DNA of 39,234 nucleotides from CAZOZP01 sp964584325 (GTDB lineage Bacteria; Bacteroidota; Ignavibacteria; Ignavibacteriales; Melioribacteraceae). The notes below the pieces were generated by a model. That model saw only the letters and a program-made list of their open reading frames with translations. It made no database searches and was not told the DNA's origin. Within the stretch, counting starts at the first letter, position 1; each line of letters begins with the position of its first letter. The stretch covers positions 1-39,234 of the forward strand of contig CAZOZP010000031.1 in the NCBI GenBank assembly GCA_964584325.1. The letters run 5' to 3'. The position numbers and the translations under genes are program-made. Positions 1 to 9,255 of the stretch are shown here, piece by piece.

Positions 1-1099
1 TTGCCGAGAAAAGATTATAATCAGCGGTAAAAAATACTTCGTCTTCACGATCTATTTCAATAATTGATATATACGGGTTTTTATTCAGCCTTAATATATC
101 TCGCAAGTTAATCTGCGAAAAGAAGTTTTCTGTAAGAACTGCTATACCTTCATCTGAAGTAACCCATATCTGACCGTAATTGTCTTTTACAAATCCGTTA
201 ATAAGCGTGTATGGAATATCTTTTATTTTTGATATGGTTTTGTCGGCAGGGTTAAAATAGAATGCACCATCTTCCCTTGTTCCGATAAGCAATAAATTTC
301 TATAGTCTTGAACCGAAGTTACATTTTTTATATCAGAAATTCTTGAGAGTTCAGCTGAACTGTAGTCAGGAGAAAATGAAACAAGGAAAACTCCGTCAGT
401 TGTAGCTAAAAGAATACGGCCATCGATATGTTCCAAAGCTTCTATAGTAAAACTGCCTTCTTCCTTGAAAGAGACCGGTTTTATTCTATCGTTTATTCTG
501 TCGTAATGAAGGAGGTAACCGGAGAATGAAGCAAATATAAGTTCATTTTTTTTATCTTCAATAAAACTGTACGATTTAACATAATTTTCCGACTTGTATC
601 TGGCGTCCATCCGGTATTTCTTAAAACCGCTTTTATCTAATTTTGCAAGATCAAACGGTTCACTAAACCACAAAGTACCGAAATGGTCTTCATATAGTGC
701 CTTAGGGAAATGCAGCAATGAATCTGCATTATTTATTGAAGTTGCAATAATCATTTTAAATTCCGGTTCTGAACCGGGAGTTTCCATAATAATACCAAGG
801 CCAAGATCAGTGAGAACCATTACCCTTGAATCCTGAAGTATTGCGGCATCTTTTACATAAAGTGTAGGGAACCCTTTGGTAATTGAATTAAAATTTATAC
901 CGTCATATCTCACAAGTCCGGCATCTGTTGCAAGCCAAACGAAACCTTTTTTATCCTGCACCAGGTCTTTGATAAGATTACTTGGTAACCCATTCTCATT
1001 ACTGTAAAAAGTGTATCTGAAGTTCAATTTCTGTCCGGCAGTCTGCACTGAAAGCAAAACCGCAAACAGCATTAAAAAGTATTTGATATTCTTAACCAT
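1..1099 (-). CDS. Two-component regulator propeller protein, C-terminus beyond window
   Basis: This frame has no stop from the ATG at 1099 down to base 1, so the gene is cut by the window edge and only its first 366 residues are visible. The N-terminus is a hydrophobic signal peptide (MVKNIKYFLMLFAVLLS...). It is followed by short repeats of the Reg_prop type, for example DKKGFVWLATDAGLVRYDG and YGQIWVTSDEGI. These build a periplasmic seven-bladed beta-propeller in hybrid two-component sensors of the Bacteroidetes group. The next gene on this strand, at 1159, has the same opening (signal peptide, then a GLxSNLIK motif), so the two are paralogues in tandem. Whether this copy carries a membrane helix or kinase domain cannot be seen. 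The family is clear; the ligand is unknown. Confidence 0.8.
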   Translation of the reverse strand, partial: MVKNIKYFLMLFAVLLSVQTAGQKLNFRYTFYSNENGLPSNLIKDLVQDKKGFVWLATDAGLVRYDGINFNSITKGFPTLYVKDAAILQDSRVMVLTDLGLGIIMETPGSEPEFKMIIATSINNADSLLHFPKALYEDHFGTLWFSEPFDLAKLDKSGFKKYRMDARYKSENYVKSYSFIEDKKNELIFASFSGYLLHYDRINDRIKPVSFKEEGSFTIEALEHIDGRILLATTDGVFLVSFSPDYSSAELSRISDIKNVTSVQDYRNLLLIGTREDGAFYFNPADKTISKIKDIPYTLINGFVKDNYGQIWVTSDEGIAVLTENFFSQINLRDILRLNKNPYISIIEIDREDEVFFTADYNLFSA

Positions 1100-1158
1100 A
1101 TTGAATTTCAAGATAGTACTTTCCCGATAAATTTTCAACAATTATTAATTCACTTTAA

Positions 1159-3474
1159 CTATTCTCTTGCCGGAATTCCGTTCCCGTTCTTTTTATGCTG
1201 GTATCTGTGATAATAAAGTGCCAGATAGAATATTATCACAATAGATACCATTAAATATAAAATTATCATAATCTTGGAAAGCAGGAAAGGAGAATAAATT
1301 TCGAAAGAGTAGCTTTCAACATCGCTCCACAGATAACCCATTTTTTTTGCTTTTATTTCAATAGTATATTTTCCCGGAGATAGATTTGAATAAAAGACTT
1401 CTTTTGTGTCTGAGTGGTAAGTCCAGTTTGAATCAAGTCCGAGCATTCTGATTTTATATATAATTTTATTTACCGGGTATTGAAGCGATGAAAATCTGAA
1501 TTTAATGTTAGTCCCGGATTTATATTTAGCTTCAGCGTTAACATCAAAATCTTCACCTTTTAATGAAGGAATTATCTGCAAAAACGGCCTGATTGTTCTC
1601 TTTAAGTCGCCAACAGCCGCGTACCGAACTGTAACTCCTTCTGCTGTACCAACCCAAAGATTGTTTTCCTCGTCAATCTCGAGTCCCTGAAATGTAACAG
1701 ATGGATGTACAAAACCATCACTAATACTGAAAAATGCGTAATCCTTATCCTGAACACAGAAAAGTCCCTTTTCAGTTCCAATCCAAATTCGGTCTTGCTT
1801 ATCTATTGCTATTGCTTTGCAGCCAATATTCATATAATCTTCAATAACTTTCAGTGTATCAAGTTCATCCGATTCTCTCCTCATAATATAAACGCTTCTG
1901 TCTGTTGCAAGATATATCTTTCCTTCAGAATCCACAGCCGCATCGTTTACTGACAAATCATGTTTTATTTTTAGCCGTGCGGATAAATTCTCGAACTGGT
2001 CATAGTGAGAGTCATAAGAAAATATAAATGCATTAACTCCGCGTCCGCCAAGATAAACTTTTCTATCATTCATCATTTTTATAAATTGAATCATCTCAAT
2101 GTTTTTTGAGTAAAGATCATAATTAACCTGTTCCAGCTTTTCATTGAATTTGAAAATCAGAGGTCTGTTCTCTATAATTCCCCAGAAATTACCGTCATCG
2201 TGAGCTGTAAGTCGGGCAACTCTGATTGAATCAGTAACTGCAAGAGTGCCTGTGACATTCCCTGAAGCATCCAGGACTTCCATAAATCCGTTTTTGTAAA
2301 TTGCATAAACCTTGTCGTTGTAATAAGAAAAGCAAGCCAAATCTTCCTGTTTCCATTGTTTAAAAAGCAGGGGTGTGAAGTAGCCTGAATTGTCTTTACT
2401 GATTTTTATTATTTCTTTCTGATTTGTTGTCATAAGTCCGGAAGGGAGCATTCTATGCATAAAGGATGTATATGGATTAGTTACCGAAGGGAAATATGCA
2501 CCGGGAACAAAACTCTGAAAAACCTGCAGATTTAGCAAAAACAGACCATTATTAGTTCCAACCCATAGTGATTGTCGAAAGCGGTCATAGAACAAATTGT
2601 TTATTACGCTTTTTTCAAGTCCAATTGATTTAATGGAAATATCTGAAAGATTCACGGTAAACAACCCGGCATTCCAAGTGGACATATAGAGTCGGTTTGC
2701 ACCATCGTATTCTATTTGCGAAATATTATATCCCGTGAATAATCTGTTAACCTTCATTACCTTGGTTACTTTGTCAAATTTCATAGTGAACATACCGTCA
2801 ACAGTACCCAGATAATACATCGAATCAACTTTACAGACTGCACTTATTGCCATTTTATTATATAAATCCGGCGAAGGAATCTGAACCATCCTGTCTTCTT
2901 TTTCGTTGTAATAACAGAAGCCGCCGTTATGACTTAATGCATATATAACTCCGTCTTCTTCAAAGCAGAAGAAAGATCTTTCCCAGCTTGAATTTGAAAG
3001 AAAGGTCTTATATTTCTTGAATTTGCCGTTCTCCCATTTGGCCAGGTGATTATATTCTCCTATCCAAATCCTTTTTTTGCTGTCAACAAATACTGATTTC
3101 GGGTAGTGCACGCTATTCGGAAGTTCTGTGTTATTCCCGAACACTAATCTGGATTCTTTTATATTGTGATTTTCTACTTCAAGTTTGATTATTCCCATAT
3201 CATAGGCAAAAATGATATTGCCCTGTTTATCGGATGTAACCTGTTTACAAAACTGATACTGTACACCGCGGAAATTAATTCCGTTGTATCTTAAAACACC
3301 TCCGTCTGTAGATACCCATAGGAATCCGCTATCATCAACAAAAATACTTTTTATAAGGTTACTATAAAGTCCGTCATCATTAGTAAATCTGGTAATCTGA
3401 TAATTTTGAGGAAAAAGAACTCCTGCAGCTATTACCATTGTAAGAATTAGTTTAAATGCAAATTTGCCGTACAT
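1159..3474 (-). CDS. Two-component regulator propeller / Y_Y_Y domain membrane protein without kinase domain
   Basis: About 771 residues. I prefer the ATG at 3474 to the GTG at 3480 because AAAGG lies five bases before this ATG and would abut the GTG. Domains in order: signal peptide, about 600 residues of Reg_prop blades (repeated DxxGxLWVxTxxGL-type motifs such as SGFLWVSTDGGVLRYNG and QDRIWIGTEKGLF), a Y_Y_Y Ig-like domain at about 655-725, one membrane helix, then a tail of about 20 basic residues. In classical hybrid two-component sensors a histidine kinase follows that helix; here the protein stops. It is therefore a periplasmic sensor without its own output, perhaps working with a separate partner. 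It lies 8 bases after thyA. The tandem copy at 1-1099 is its paralogue. No frameshift is visible near the end. Confidence 0.82.
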   Translation of the reverse strand: MYGKFAFKLILTMVIAAGVLFPQNYQITRFTNDDGLYSNLIKSIFVDDSGFLWVSTDGGVLRYNGINFRGVQYQFCKQVTSDKQGNIIFAYDMGIIKLEVENHNIKESRLVFGNNTELPNSVHYPKSVFVDSKKRIWIGEYNHLAKWENGKFKKYKTFLSNSSWERSFFCFEEDGVIYALSHNGGFCYYNEKEDRMVQIPSPDLYNKMAISAVCKVDSMYYLGTVDGMFTMKFDKVTKVMKVNRLFTGYNISQIEYDGANRLYMSTWNAGLFTVNLSDISIKSIGLEKSVINNLFYDRFRQSLWVGTNNGLFLLNLQVFQSFVPGAYFPSVTNPYTSFMHRMLPSGLMTTNQKEIIKISKDNSGYFTPLLFKQWKQEDLACFSYYNDKVYAIYKNGFMEVLDASGNVTGTLAVTDSIRVARLTAHDDGNFWGIIENRPLIFKFNEKLEQVNYDLYSKNIEMIQFIKMMNDRKVYLGGRGVNAFIFSYDSHYDQFENLSARLKIKHDLSVNDAAVDSEGKIYLATDRSVYIMRRESDELDTLKVIEDYMNIGCKAIAIDKQDRIWIGTEKGLFCVQDKDYAFFSISDGFVHPSVTFQGLEIDEENNLWVGTAEGVTVRYAAVGDLKRTIRPFLQIIPSLKGEDFDVNAEAKYKSGTNIKFRFSSLQYPVNKIIYKIRMLGLDSNWTYHSDTKEVFYSNLSPGKYTIEIKAKKMGYLWSDVESYSFEIYSPFLLSKIMIILYLMVSIVIIFYLALYYHRYQHKKNGNGIPARE

Positions 3475-3488
3475 AATCACCTTTTTGG

Positions 3489-4328
3489 TTAAACCGCTAC
3501 TTCAAATTTTATTTTGTCATGATGTTTATAATTTAAAAGCTTAAAATCATCAAATTGGAGTTCATCAATAGGTTTTCTTGCTATTTCCAGTTTAGGAAGT
3601 TCCAAAGGTTCTCTTTTCAGCTGTTCTCTTAGTCCATCAGTATGATCATACTTCTCCAGTTCCGTTCCTTTATCGGCAACATATATATGGGCATCGATTA
3701 TCGTATGCGCAAATTCTCCAAGTTCCAATCCGGTTTCCTGTGCAATTATCTGAGTAAGCAGTGAATATGCAGCAAGATTGAATGGAATTCCCAAAGCAAT
3801 ATCACCGGATCTTTGTGTCAGGTGGCAGTTTAGTTTTCCGTTATTTACATTAAATGCGTATGAATAATGGCAGGGCGGCAATTTGCTGGATATAGCATTT
3901 CCGGGCTCCCAAGCTGTTACAACAAGTCTTCTGCTGTTGGGATTTCTTTTAATCTCATCAATTATATATTGAATTTGATCAACTTCCTTTACTGTCCAGT
4001 TACCGTTTTCATCTTTCTGTGCACTTGGAAATCTCCTCCAGTAATAACCGTATGCTGTTTCAAGATTTCCTTCACCATCAGCCCAGGCGTCCCAGATTTT
4101 GGTATGTTTGCGTAAATTTCTAATATGGTTTTCGCCCGAAAGGTACCAAAGTACTTCATGAAGAAGTGATTTCCATTGCATCTGTTTTGTTGTTAATAGA
4201 GGAAATCCTTTATTTAAATCAACTTTGTAAAATGCTCCAAAATATGAGATTGTATCAATTCCTGTACGACTGGATTTCCTAAGGCCATTTTCCAGAACCA
4301 GCTTAACCAGGTCCAAATATTCTTTCAT
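3489..4328 (-). CDS. thyA: Thymidylate synthase
   Basis: ThyA methylates dUMP to dTMP in the cytoplasm using methylene-tetrahydrofolate. The 279-residue length fits the family (E. coli 264). The nucleophile is Cys153 in LPPCHYSYAF. The phosphate-binding RRLVVTAWEP and QRSGD segments are present, as is GIPFNLAAYSLL, whose Asn favours dUMP over dCMP. HIYVADKGTELE near residue 215 is the usual C-terminal core motif. Two small deviations are visible: the residue usually Gln before the Phe in PPCHxxxQF is Ala, and QRSCD reads QRSGD. Both lie next to the active site, but the catalytic residues are intact. AAGGA stands just before the ATG. No dihydrofolate reductase gene is in the window. It sits between the HIT gene and a propeller sensor, probably by chance of operon packing. 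Confidence 0.96.
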   Translation of the reverse strand: MKEYLDLVKLVLENGLRKSSRTGIDTISYFGAFYKVDLNKGFPLLTTKQMQWKSLLHEVLWYLSGENHIRNLRKHTKIWDAWADGEGNLETAYGYYWRRFPSAQKDENGNWTVKEVDQIQYIIDEIKRNPNSRRLVVTAWEPGNAISSKLPPCHYSYAFNVNNGKLNCHLTQRSGDIALGIPFNLAAYSLLTQIIAQETGLELGEFAHTIIDAHIYVADKGTELEKYDHTDGLREQLKREPLELPKLEIARKPIDELQFDDFKLLNYKHHDKIKFEVAV

Positions 4329-4403
4329 CTTGTCCTTATATTTTATTTTTTATTAATCAAATTTGTTTTGTTCAGTCAATTCAATAGGCAAACTTTTCGT
4401 TAC

Positions 4404-4907
4404 CTAATGATGCAGATTTTTCAATTCCGCAATAAAAGCTTTTTTAGTTTCAAGTAAATCCTGCGAAATGATCTTTACTTCACCGATTACAGGCATGAAA
4501 TTGGTATCGCCGTTCCAGCGCGGAACAAGATGAAAATGAATATGCGCATCTATACCGGCACCGGCAGCTTTTCCTAAATTTGCACCAAAATTATATCCGT
4601 GGGGTTTAAGGAAATTATCCATCACTCTTATGCTTGTTTTGCTGAGTTCCATAATTTCATTAAACTCTTCCGGTGTAATAAGTGTTAGATCACTGAAATG
4701 TCTTTTGGGGATAAATAGAATGTGTCCGCTGTTGTAGGGATAAAGATTAAGCATAGCATAACAGTGTTTCTGCTGAACGATAACGAGGTTATTTTCATCT
4801 AATGGATCAGACTCGGCAGAATTACAAAACACACAACTTTTGTCAGATTTTTCATCCTTGAAAGATTGAATATAATTGGCTCTCCAGGGAGACCATAGTT
4901 TTTCCAT
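4404..4907 (-). CDS. HIT-family nucleotide hydrolase/phosphorylase
   Basis: A 167-residue cytoplasmic protein of the histidine-triad superfamily, which cleaves or transfers nucleoside phosphates such as Ap4A and adenylylated compounds. The triad is HIHFHLV with His122, His124 and His126; the middle His of such triads is the nucleophile. A CxxC pair (Cys25, Cys28) plus nearby histidines suggests the zinc site found in the longer HIT proteins related to Ap4A phosphorylase. The segments LNLYPYNSGHILFIPKRH and NFGANLGKAAGAGIDAH are characteristic of this subgroup. The substrate cannot be decided from sequence. The gene follows the EF-G-like gene, separated by a long hairpin, and precedes thyA by 75 bases. 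Confidence 0.9.
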   Translation of the reverse strand: MEKLWSPWRANYIQSFKDEKSDKSCVFCNSAESDPLDENNLVIVQQKHCYAMLNLYPYNSGHILFIPKRHFSDLTLITPEEFNEIMELSKTSIRVMDNFLKPHGYNFGANLGKAAGAGIDAHIHFHLVPRWNGDTNFMPVIGEVKIISQDLLETKKAFIAELKNLHH

Positions 4908-4929
4908 TTCTTACCTTAATAATAACAAG

Positions 4930-4966
4930 GGCTGCCTTATCCGCATTTTACTTACGGATGGCAGCC
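4930..4966. terminator. Long bulged hairpin between the EF-G-like and HIT genes
   Basis: GGCTGCC (4930-4936) pairs with GGCAGCC (4960-4966), and ATCCG (4939-4943) with CGGAT (4955-4959), leaving a 2-base bulge and an 11-base loop. It lies just after the stop of the EF-G-like gene on the minus strand. No strong U-tract follows on either strand, so it may be an attenuator, an RNA 3'-end stabiliser or a weak terminator rather than a full intrinsic terminator. Confidence 0.6.
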
Positions 4967-4984
4967 GCTTAAATCTTAAAGAAA

Positions 4985-7072
4985 TTATTCTTCTTCTTTC
5001 AGTTTCTTAAATTCTTCAATAATCTTGGCTTCTATTTCTTTCGGAACTTCTTCATAATGAGAGAATTTCCTTGAGTACATTCCCCTGCCCGAAGTAATAG
5101 AACGAAGATTAGTGGAGTATTTATATATTTCTGCCAACGGAATTTTTGCTTTTATTATCTGGAAAGGTCCTTCGGAGTCCATTCCCTGAATCTTTCCTCT
5201 TTTTGAAGATATATCACCCATAACATCGCCCATAAATTCTTCAGGCACTTTTACGGTAATTTCATAAATCGGTTCAAGGATAACCGGCTTAGCCATCAAA
5301 TAGCCTTTCTTGAAAGCCTGAGAAGCGGCAAGTTTAAATGACATTTCATCAGAATCCACATCATGGTAGCTTCCAAAAAACAGAGTAGCCTTAACATCAA
5401 TAACTTTGCTGTTTGTCAGAATACCTTTGCCCATTGTTTCGATAATTCCCTTTTCAACTGCAGGAATAAATCTGCCCGGGACAACACCGCCAACAATGGC
5501 ATCTACAAATTCAAAACCTGTACCTCTGGGCAGAGGCTCAAGTTTAAGATGAACATGGCCAAACTGTCCGCGTCCGCCTGATTGTTTTTTATGCTTATAT
5601 TCAGCATCGGCGCAGGCACCTTTAATTGTTTCACGATAAGGAATTCTTGGTTCAACAAGGTCAACTTCAACTTTATATCTGTCTTTGAGAATTTTTGCCG
5701 CAAGAGATAACTGTAGTTCTCCCTGTCCGGAAATAATTGTTTGTGCAAGTTCAGGATCATAGTTAACAACAAGTGAAGGATTTTCTTCGTGAATGGTATG
5801 AAGACCTGAGGATATTTTGTCTTCATCGCCCTTGGTTTTCGGAGCAACGGCTGCGCTCATAACAGGTTCAGGGAATACAATTTCAGGAAGTATAACCTGA
5901 TAGTTCTTAGAAGCTAATGTATCGTTTGTATGAGTATCTTTAAGTTTTACAACCGCGGCCAAATCTCCGGCAACTACTTTTGCAAGTTCTTTTCTGATTT
6001 TACCGTTAAGCGAAAATACCTGACCGATTCTTTCAACTTTATTTCCGTTTACATTTATGAGGTCCATTCCCGGTTCTATTGTACCCGAATAAACTCTGTA
6101 AAGAGAAAGTTCACCTATATGCTGTTCAGAAAGAGATTTATAAATGAATAAAGCAGGTTCGCCTTTAGCGTCGCAAGCAACTTTCACTTTACCTTTCCCT
6201 GAAAGTTCGGCCTCAACAGCAGGCATATCTGCAGGCGAAGGGAAATAGGCTGAGATAAAATCCAATATGGAGTTCATTCCTGCTCCTTTTACCGCACTGC
6301 AGGCAAAAACCGGATTAAGGCTTTTTGATGTAATCCCAAGTTTAATTCCTTCCTTCAACTCTTCTTCTGATAGTGTTGCATTTTCAAAGAAATTATTCAT
6401 AAGGTCTTCAGAAGCCTCGGCGGCTTTTTCGATAAGCTCTTCTCTAAGTTTATCTGCAACTGCCTTTTTATCGGCAGGAATTTCCGATTCTGAAAGTTTT
6501 TTCGTTCCGGCTGCATCATATGTAACAGCCTTCATTTTAATAAGGTCAATTATCGTATTGAAATTTAATCCCTCGTTAACCGGGAATGAAACAATAACTG
6601 CATTAACCGAGAGTCTTTCTTTAATGCTCTTGAAAGTATCAAAAAATTTTGAATGTTCGTTATCACATTTATTAATTATAAATGCTGACGGAATACCGGC
6701 TTCCTTTACAAATTCCCATGTGCTTTCGGTACCTACTTCAATTCCTTCGAAACTTTTAACAAACGAAACTGAGGTGTCAACAACTTTTAGTGCGCTTTTT
6801 ACCTGACCGGAAAAATCAAAATATCCGGGTGTATCAAGAATATTAATTTTAGTATCATTCCATTCAAGATGCAGAGGAGTTACCGACATTGAAATTTGTC
6901 GTTCAATTTCATTAGCGTTATAATCAGATATTGTGTTGCCTTCTTCTACCCGGCCTATACGGTTGGTTTCCCCTGCGGTGAAGAGCAATACTTCCGACAG
7001 AGATGTCTTTCCGCTTCCACCGTGGCCGATAAATGCAATGTTGCGAATTGACTCAGTGTTATATACTTTCAA
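4985..7072 (-). CDS. EF-G-2-like translational GTPase
   Basis: A 695-residue protein with the five-domain EF-G fold. G1 is GHGGSGKTSL (Lys22), G3 DTPGYFDF, G4 NKCD, and G5 about SAVKG. Domain IV carries GGRGQFGHVHLKLEP, and the C-terminal domain V ends SRKFSHYEEVP. It matches the EF-G-like family typified by Thermus EF-G-2 in its GHxGSGKT loop, its GRVEEGNT segment and its conserved ending, not the canonical FusA with AHIDAGKTT. Switch I reads RQISMSVTP where true EF-G has RGITI. Such paralogues usually coexist with a normal fusA; their role (ribosome-associated GTPase, possibly stress or recycling) is not settled. It is probably co-transcribed with the DUF948-like gene, 35 bases upstream. 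Confidence 0.92.
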   Translation of the reverse strand: MKVYNTESIRNIAFIGHGGSGKTSLSEVLLFTAGETNRIGRVEEGNTISDYNANEIERQISMSVTPLHLEWNDTKINILDTPGYFDFSGQVKSALKVVDTSVSFVKSFEGIEVGTESTWEFVKEAGIPSAFIINKCDNEHSKFFDTFKSIKERLSVNAVIVSFPVNEGLNFNTIIDLIKMKAVTYDAAGTKKLSESEIPADKKAVADKLREELIEKAAEASEDLMNNFFENATLSEEELKEGIKLGITSKSLNPVFACSAVKGAGMNSILDFISAYFPSPADMPAVEAELSGKGKVKVACDAKGEPALFIYKSLSEQHIGELSLYRVYSGTIEPGMDLINVNGNKVERIGQVFSLNGKIRKELAKVVAGDLAAVVKLKDTHTNDTLASKNYQVILPEIVFPEPVMSAAVAPKTKGDEDKISSGLHTIHEENPSLVVNYDPELAQTIISGQGELQLSLAAKILKDRYKVEVDLVEPRIPYRETIKGACADAEYKHKKQSGGRGQFGHVHLKLEPLPRGTGFEFVDAIVGGVVPGRFIPAVEKGIIETMGKGILTNSKVIDVKATLFFGSYHDVDSDEMSFKLAASQAFKKGYLMAKPVILEPIYEITVKVPEEFMGDVMGDISSKRGKIQGMDSEGPFQIIKAKIPLAEIYKYSTNLRSITSGRGMYSRKFSHYEEVPKEIEAKIIEEFKKLKEEE

Positions 7073-7107
7073 GTTACCTCCAATAATTGAAAATCTTTTC
7101 CAGATAA

Positions 7108-7488
7108 TTATTTAACAAACAACTTTTCAACAAAAGCTCTTACTCCTCTTATTATCCCTGTTATATTTTTAATAAATCCGAAAGCGGGCATATTGGAGAA
7201 AAAAGCAGATTTGAATATACTGAAATTCTGCACTTTGTTTTTGATTATGTCTAAAAAGCTGTTGAGAGTTGTTAACTGCTCGGTTGTTTCATTTGTAATT
7301 CTTGCCAGGTTGCTGCTTGTCACTTTAAGATCATCAAGTATAGGATGAACCTTCTCGGTTATCCGGGCAATTTCATCCTCTACTTTAATCAATGTTTTTG
7401 TAACATTTCTAAGAAAAAGAATTACATAAATACAGACCCCCGATGCGAGAATAAGCAAAAGGGCTAGCAATATATAATTTAGATCCAT
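7108..7488 (-). CDS. DUF948-like small membrane-anchored protein
   Basis: A 126-residue protein with one N-terminal membrane helix (LLALLLILASGVCIYVILFL) followed by a helical, probably coiled-coil stretch (KVEDEIARITEKVHPILDDL and onward) and a basic C-terminal tail. This is the layout of DUF948 proteins, which often lie next to YtxH-domain genes in Gram-positive and FCB bacteria, as here: the YtxH-like gene ends 5 bases upstream. Function is unknown; an envelope or stress role is commonly assumed for the pair. No catalytic motif is visible. Confidence 0.7.
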   Translation of the reverse strand: MDLNYILLALLLILASGVCIYVILFLRNVTKTLIKVEDEIARITEKVHPILDDLKVTSSNLARITNETTEQLTTLNSFLDIIKNKVQNFSIFKSAFFSNMPAFGFIKNITGIIRGVRAFVEKLFVK

Positions 7489-7493
7489 ATTCT

Positions 7494-7910
7494 TTAGAAT
7501 TCCTTTTCGCCTTTATAGGCATCAACACCAGCTTTAACGGCATTTTTAATCTTTTCGCCTTCTTTGGAAACTACATCATAACCATCTTCATATAATTTAC
7601 CGGTTTTCTTTTTTGCTTCGCTAAGAACATTTTCCGTTTCTGATACTAAATCAGCTATTTTAGCTTTTGCTTCAGACACAAGTCTTTCTGATTTTTCTTT
7701 ACCGGCATTAATGATATGAGTAGCTTTTACTTTGGCATTATCAAGTAGTTCTTCTGCATCAGCAATATACTCACTGGATTTCTCCTTAATATCCTGTCTT
7801 AGTTCTTTTCCGCTTTTAGGTGCGGTGAGAAGAGCAATCACAGAACCAATCAAACCACCTGTCAGTAATCCAAATAAAAGTCCTTTTCTGAAATCATTAT
7901 CGTTTGACAT
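7494..7910 (-). CDS. YtxH domain-containing small protein
   Basis: About 138 residues. The ATG at 7910 is chosen over the in-frame GTG one codon earlier because GGAGG stands five bases before it. The opening RKGLLFGLLTGGLIGSVIALLTAPKSGKELR is the YtxH signature: a glycine-rich membrane segment followed by APxSGxELR. The rest is a lysine/alanine-rich amphipathic helix with a repeating pattern (KVKATHIINAGKEKSERLVSEAKAK), similar to LEA-like or apolipoprotein-like helices. It shares a likely transcript with the DUF948-like gene and the EF-G-like gene. The family is often stress-induced in other bacteria, but no regulatory site is evident here. Confidence 0.82.
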   Translation of the reverse strand: MSNDNDFRKGLLFGLLTGGLIGSVIALLTAPKSGKELRQDIKEKSSEYIADAEELLDNAKVKATHIINAGKEKSERLVSEAKAKIADLVSETENVLSEAKKKTGKLYEDGYDVVSKEGEKIKNAVKAGVDAYKGEKEF

Positions 7911-7991
7911 CACAGCCTCCGTTTAAGTTGTTTTTACTATATAAAATTAAATATACACACAGCCAAAATCAAGATTATAATAGAATGTGTG

Positions 7992-9242
7992 TTACATATT
8001 CTTGATTATTTCAGAAGCAAAGCCTGAACAGGACAATTCGGTGGCTCCTTTCATAAGTCGAGCAAAATCGTATGTTACTGTCTTTGCCTTTATTGTTTTT
8101 TTCATTGCCTTTTCGATTATGTCAGCAGCCTTTTTCCAGCCGAGATATTCAAGCATCATCACGCCTGAAAGAATTACACTTCCCGGATTTACCTTATCAA
8201 GCCCTGCATATTTAGGGGCAGTTCCGTGTGTAGCTTCGAACAAAGCAAAGTGGTAACTCATATTTGCACCCGGTGCAATTCCGAGTCCGCCCACCTGGGC
8301 AGCACACGCATCTGAAAGATAATCGCCGTTAAGATTAGGAGTTGCTAAAACTTCATATTCATTTGGTCTGAGAAGAACCTGTTGAAACATACTGTCTGCA
8401 ATCCTATCATTTATTAATATTTTTCCTTCCGGAAGCTTTCCACCGTAATTATCCCAGAGTTCCTTTTCTGAAATTGTTACATCCGGATAGTATGTCTTGG
8501 CTGTTTCATATCCCCACTCGGCAAATGCACCTTCGGTGAATTTCATTATGTTGCCTTTATGCACAAGTGTAACACTGCTCTTCTTATTTGTTATTGCATA
8601 TTCTATTGCTTTCTTTACCAGTCTTTCTGTTCCGAATTTACTTATCGGTTTTATTCCGATTCCCGATGACTTCCTAATATTCTTCTTAAAGGATGAATTA
8701 ATGAAATTTATTATTTCATCTGCTTCTTTTGTTTCTGCCTTAAATTCTATTCCTGCATAAACGTCTTCAGTATTCTCCCTGAAAATTATCACATCAAGAT
8801 CCTGGGGCCTTTTAACCGGACTAGGAGTGCCGGCATAATATCTCACCGGACGCACGCAGGCAAATAAATCCAGCCTTTGCCTTAGAGTTACATTTAGACT
8901 TCTTATTCCGCCTCCGATGGGTGTAGTAAGCGGTCCTTTAATAGCAACTATAAATTCTTCTATGGCCTTAAGTGTTTCTTCCGGCAGCCACTGATTCTCT
9001 CCATAAACCTTCAGTGCTTTTTCCCCTGCGTAAATTTCCATCCACTCAATTCTTTTCTTTCCCTTGTAGGCTTTTTCAACAGCCGCATCGAAAACCATTC
9101 GACTTGCATTCCAGATATCAGGACCTATTCCATCCCCTTCTATAAATGGAATAACCGGATTATTTGGTACAACAATTTTGTCTTTTCTAATTTTAATTTT
9201 TTCGCCGTTTTTGGGTACTATTACCTTTAGATATTCGTTCAT
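7992..9242 (-). CDS. icd: NADP-dependent isocitrate dehydrogenase
   Basis: Oxidatively decarboxylates isocitrate to 2-oxoglutarate in the TCA cycle. From the ATG at 9242 the protein is 416 residues, exactly the length of the E. coli enzyme, and GAGG lies five bases upstream. An open frame reaches 9302, but that extension runs into the end of the upstream gene and has no family counterpart. Visible motifs are IEGDGIGPDIW, GPLTTPIGGGIRSLNVTLRQ (substrate Ser and Arg), LVHKGNIMKFTEGAF, NLNGDYLSDACAAQVGG and ATHGTAPKYAGLDKVNPGS. The Lys-Tyr in APKYAG is the NADP-selecting pair of the E. coli-type enzyme. It is the last gene of a tight minus-strand run with the UPF0104, Maf and fibronectin-like genes. 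Confidence 0.97.
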   Translation of the reverse strand: MNEYLKVIVPKNGEKIKIRKDKIVVPNNPVIPFIEGDGIGPDIWNASRMVFDAAVEKAYKGKKRIEWMEIYAGEKALKVYGENQWLPEETLKAIEEFIVAIKGPLTTPIGGGIRSLNVTLRQRLDLFACVRPVRYYAGTPSPVKRPQDLDVIIFRENTEDVYAGIEFKAETKEADEIINFINSSFKKNIRKSSGIGIKPISKFGTERLVKKAIEYAITNKKSSVTLVHKGNIMKFTEGAFAEWGYETAKTYYPDVTISEKELWDNYGGKLPEGKILINDRIADSMFQQVLLRPNEYEVLATPNLNGDYLSDACAAQVGGLGIAPGANMSYHFALFEATHGTAPKYAGLDKVNPGSVILSGVMMLEYLGWKKAADIIEKAMKKTIKAKTVTYDFARLMKGATELSCSGFASEIIKNM

Positions 9243-9255
9243 TTGAACCTCGTTT

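Noticed and set aside
5503..5847. Minus-strand open frame of 114 codons inside the EF-G-like gene
   Set aside because: It is an out-of-frame shadow of a well conserved gene, with no known motif.
6267..6806. Plus-strand open frame of 179 codons opposite the EF-G-like gene
   Set aside because: Serine/leucine-rich antisense shadow; the minus frame carries the GTPase motifs.
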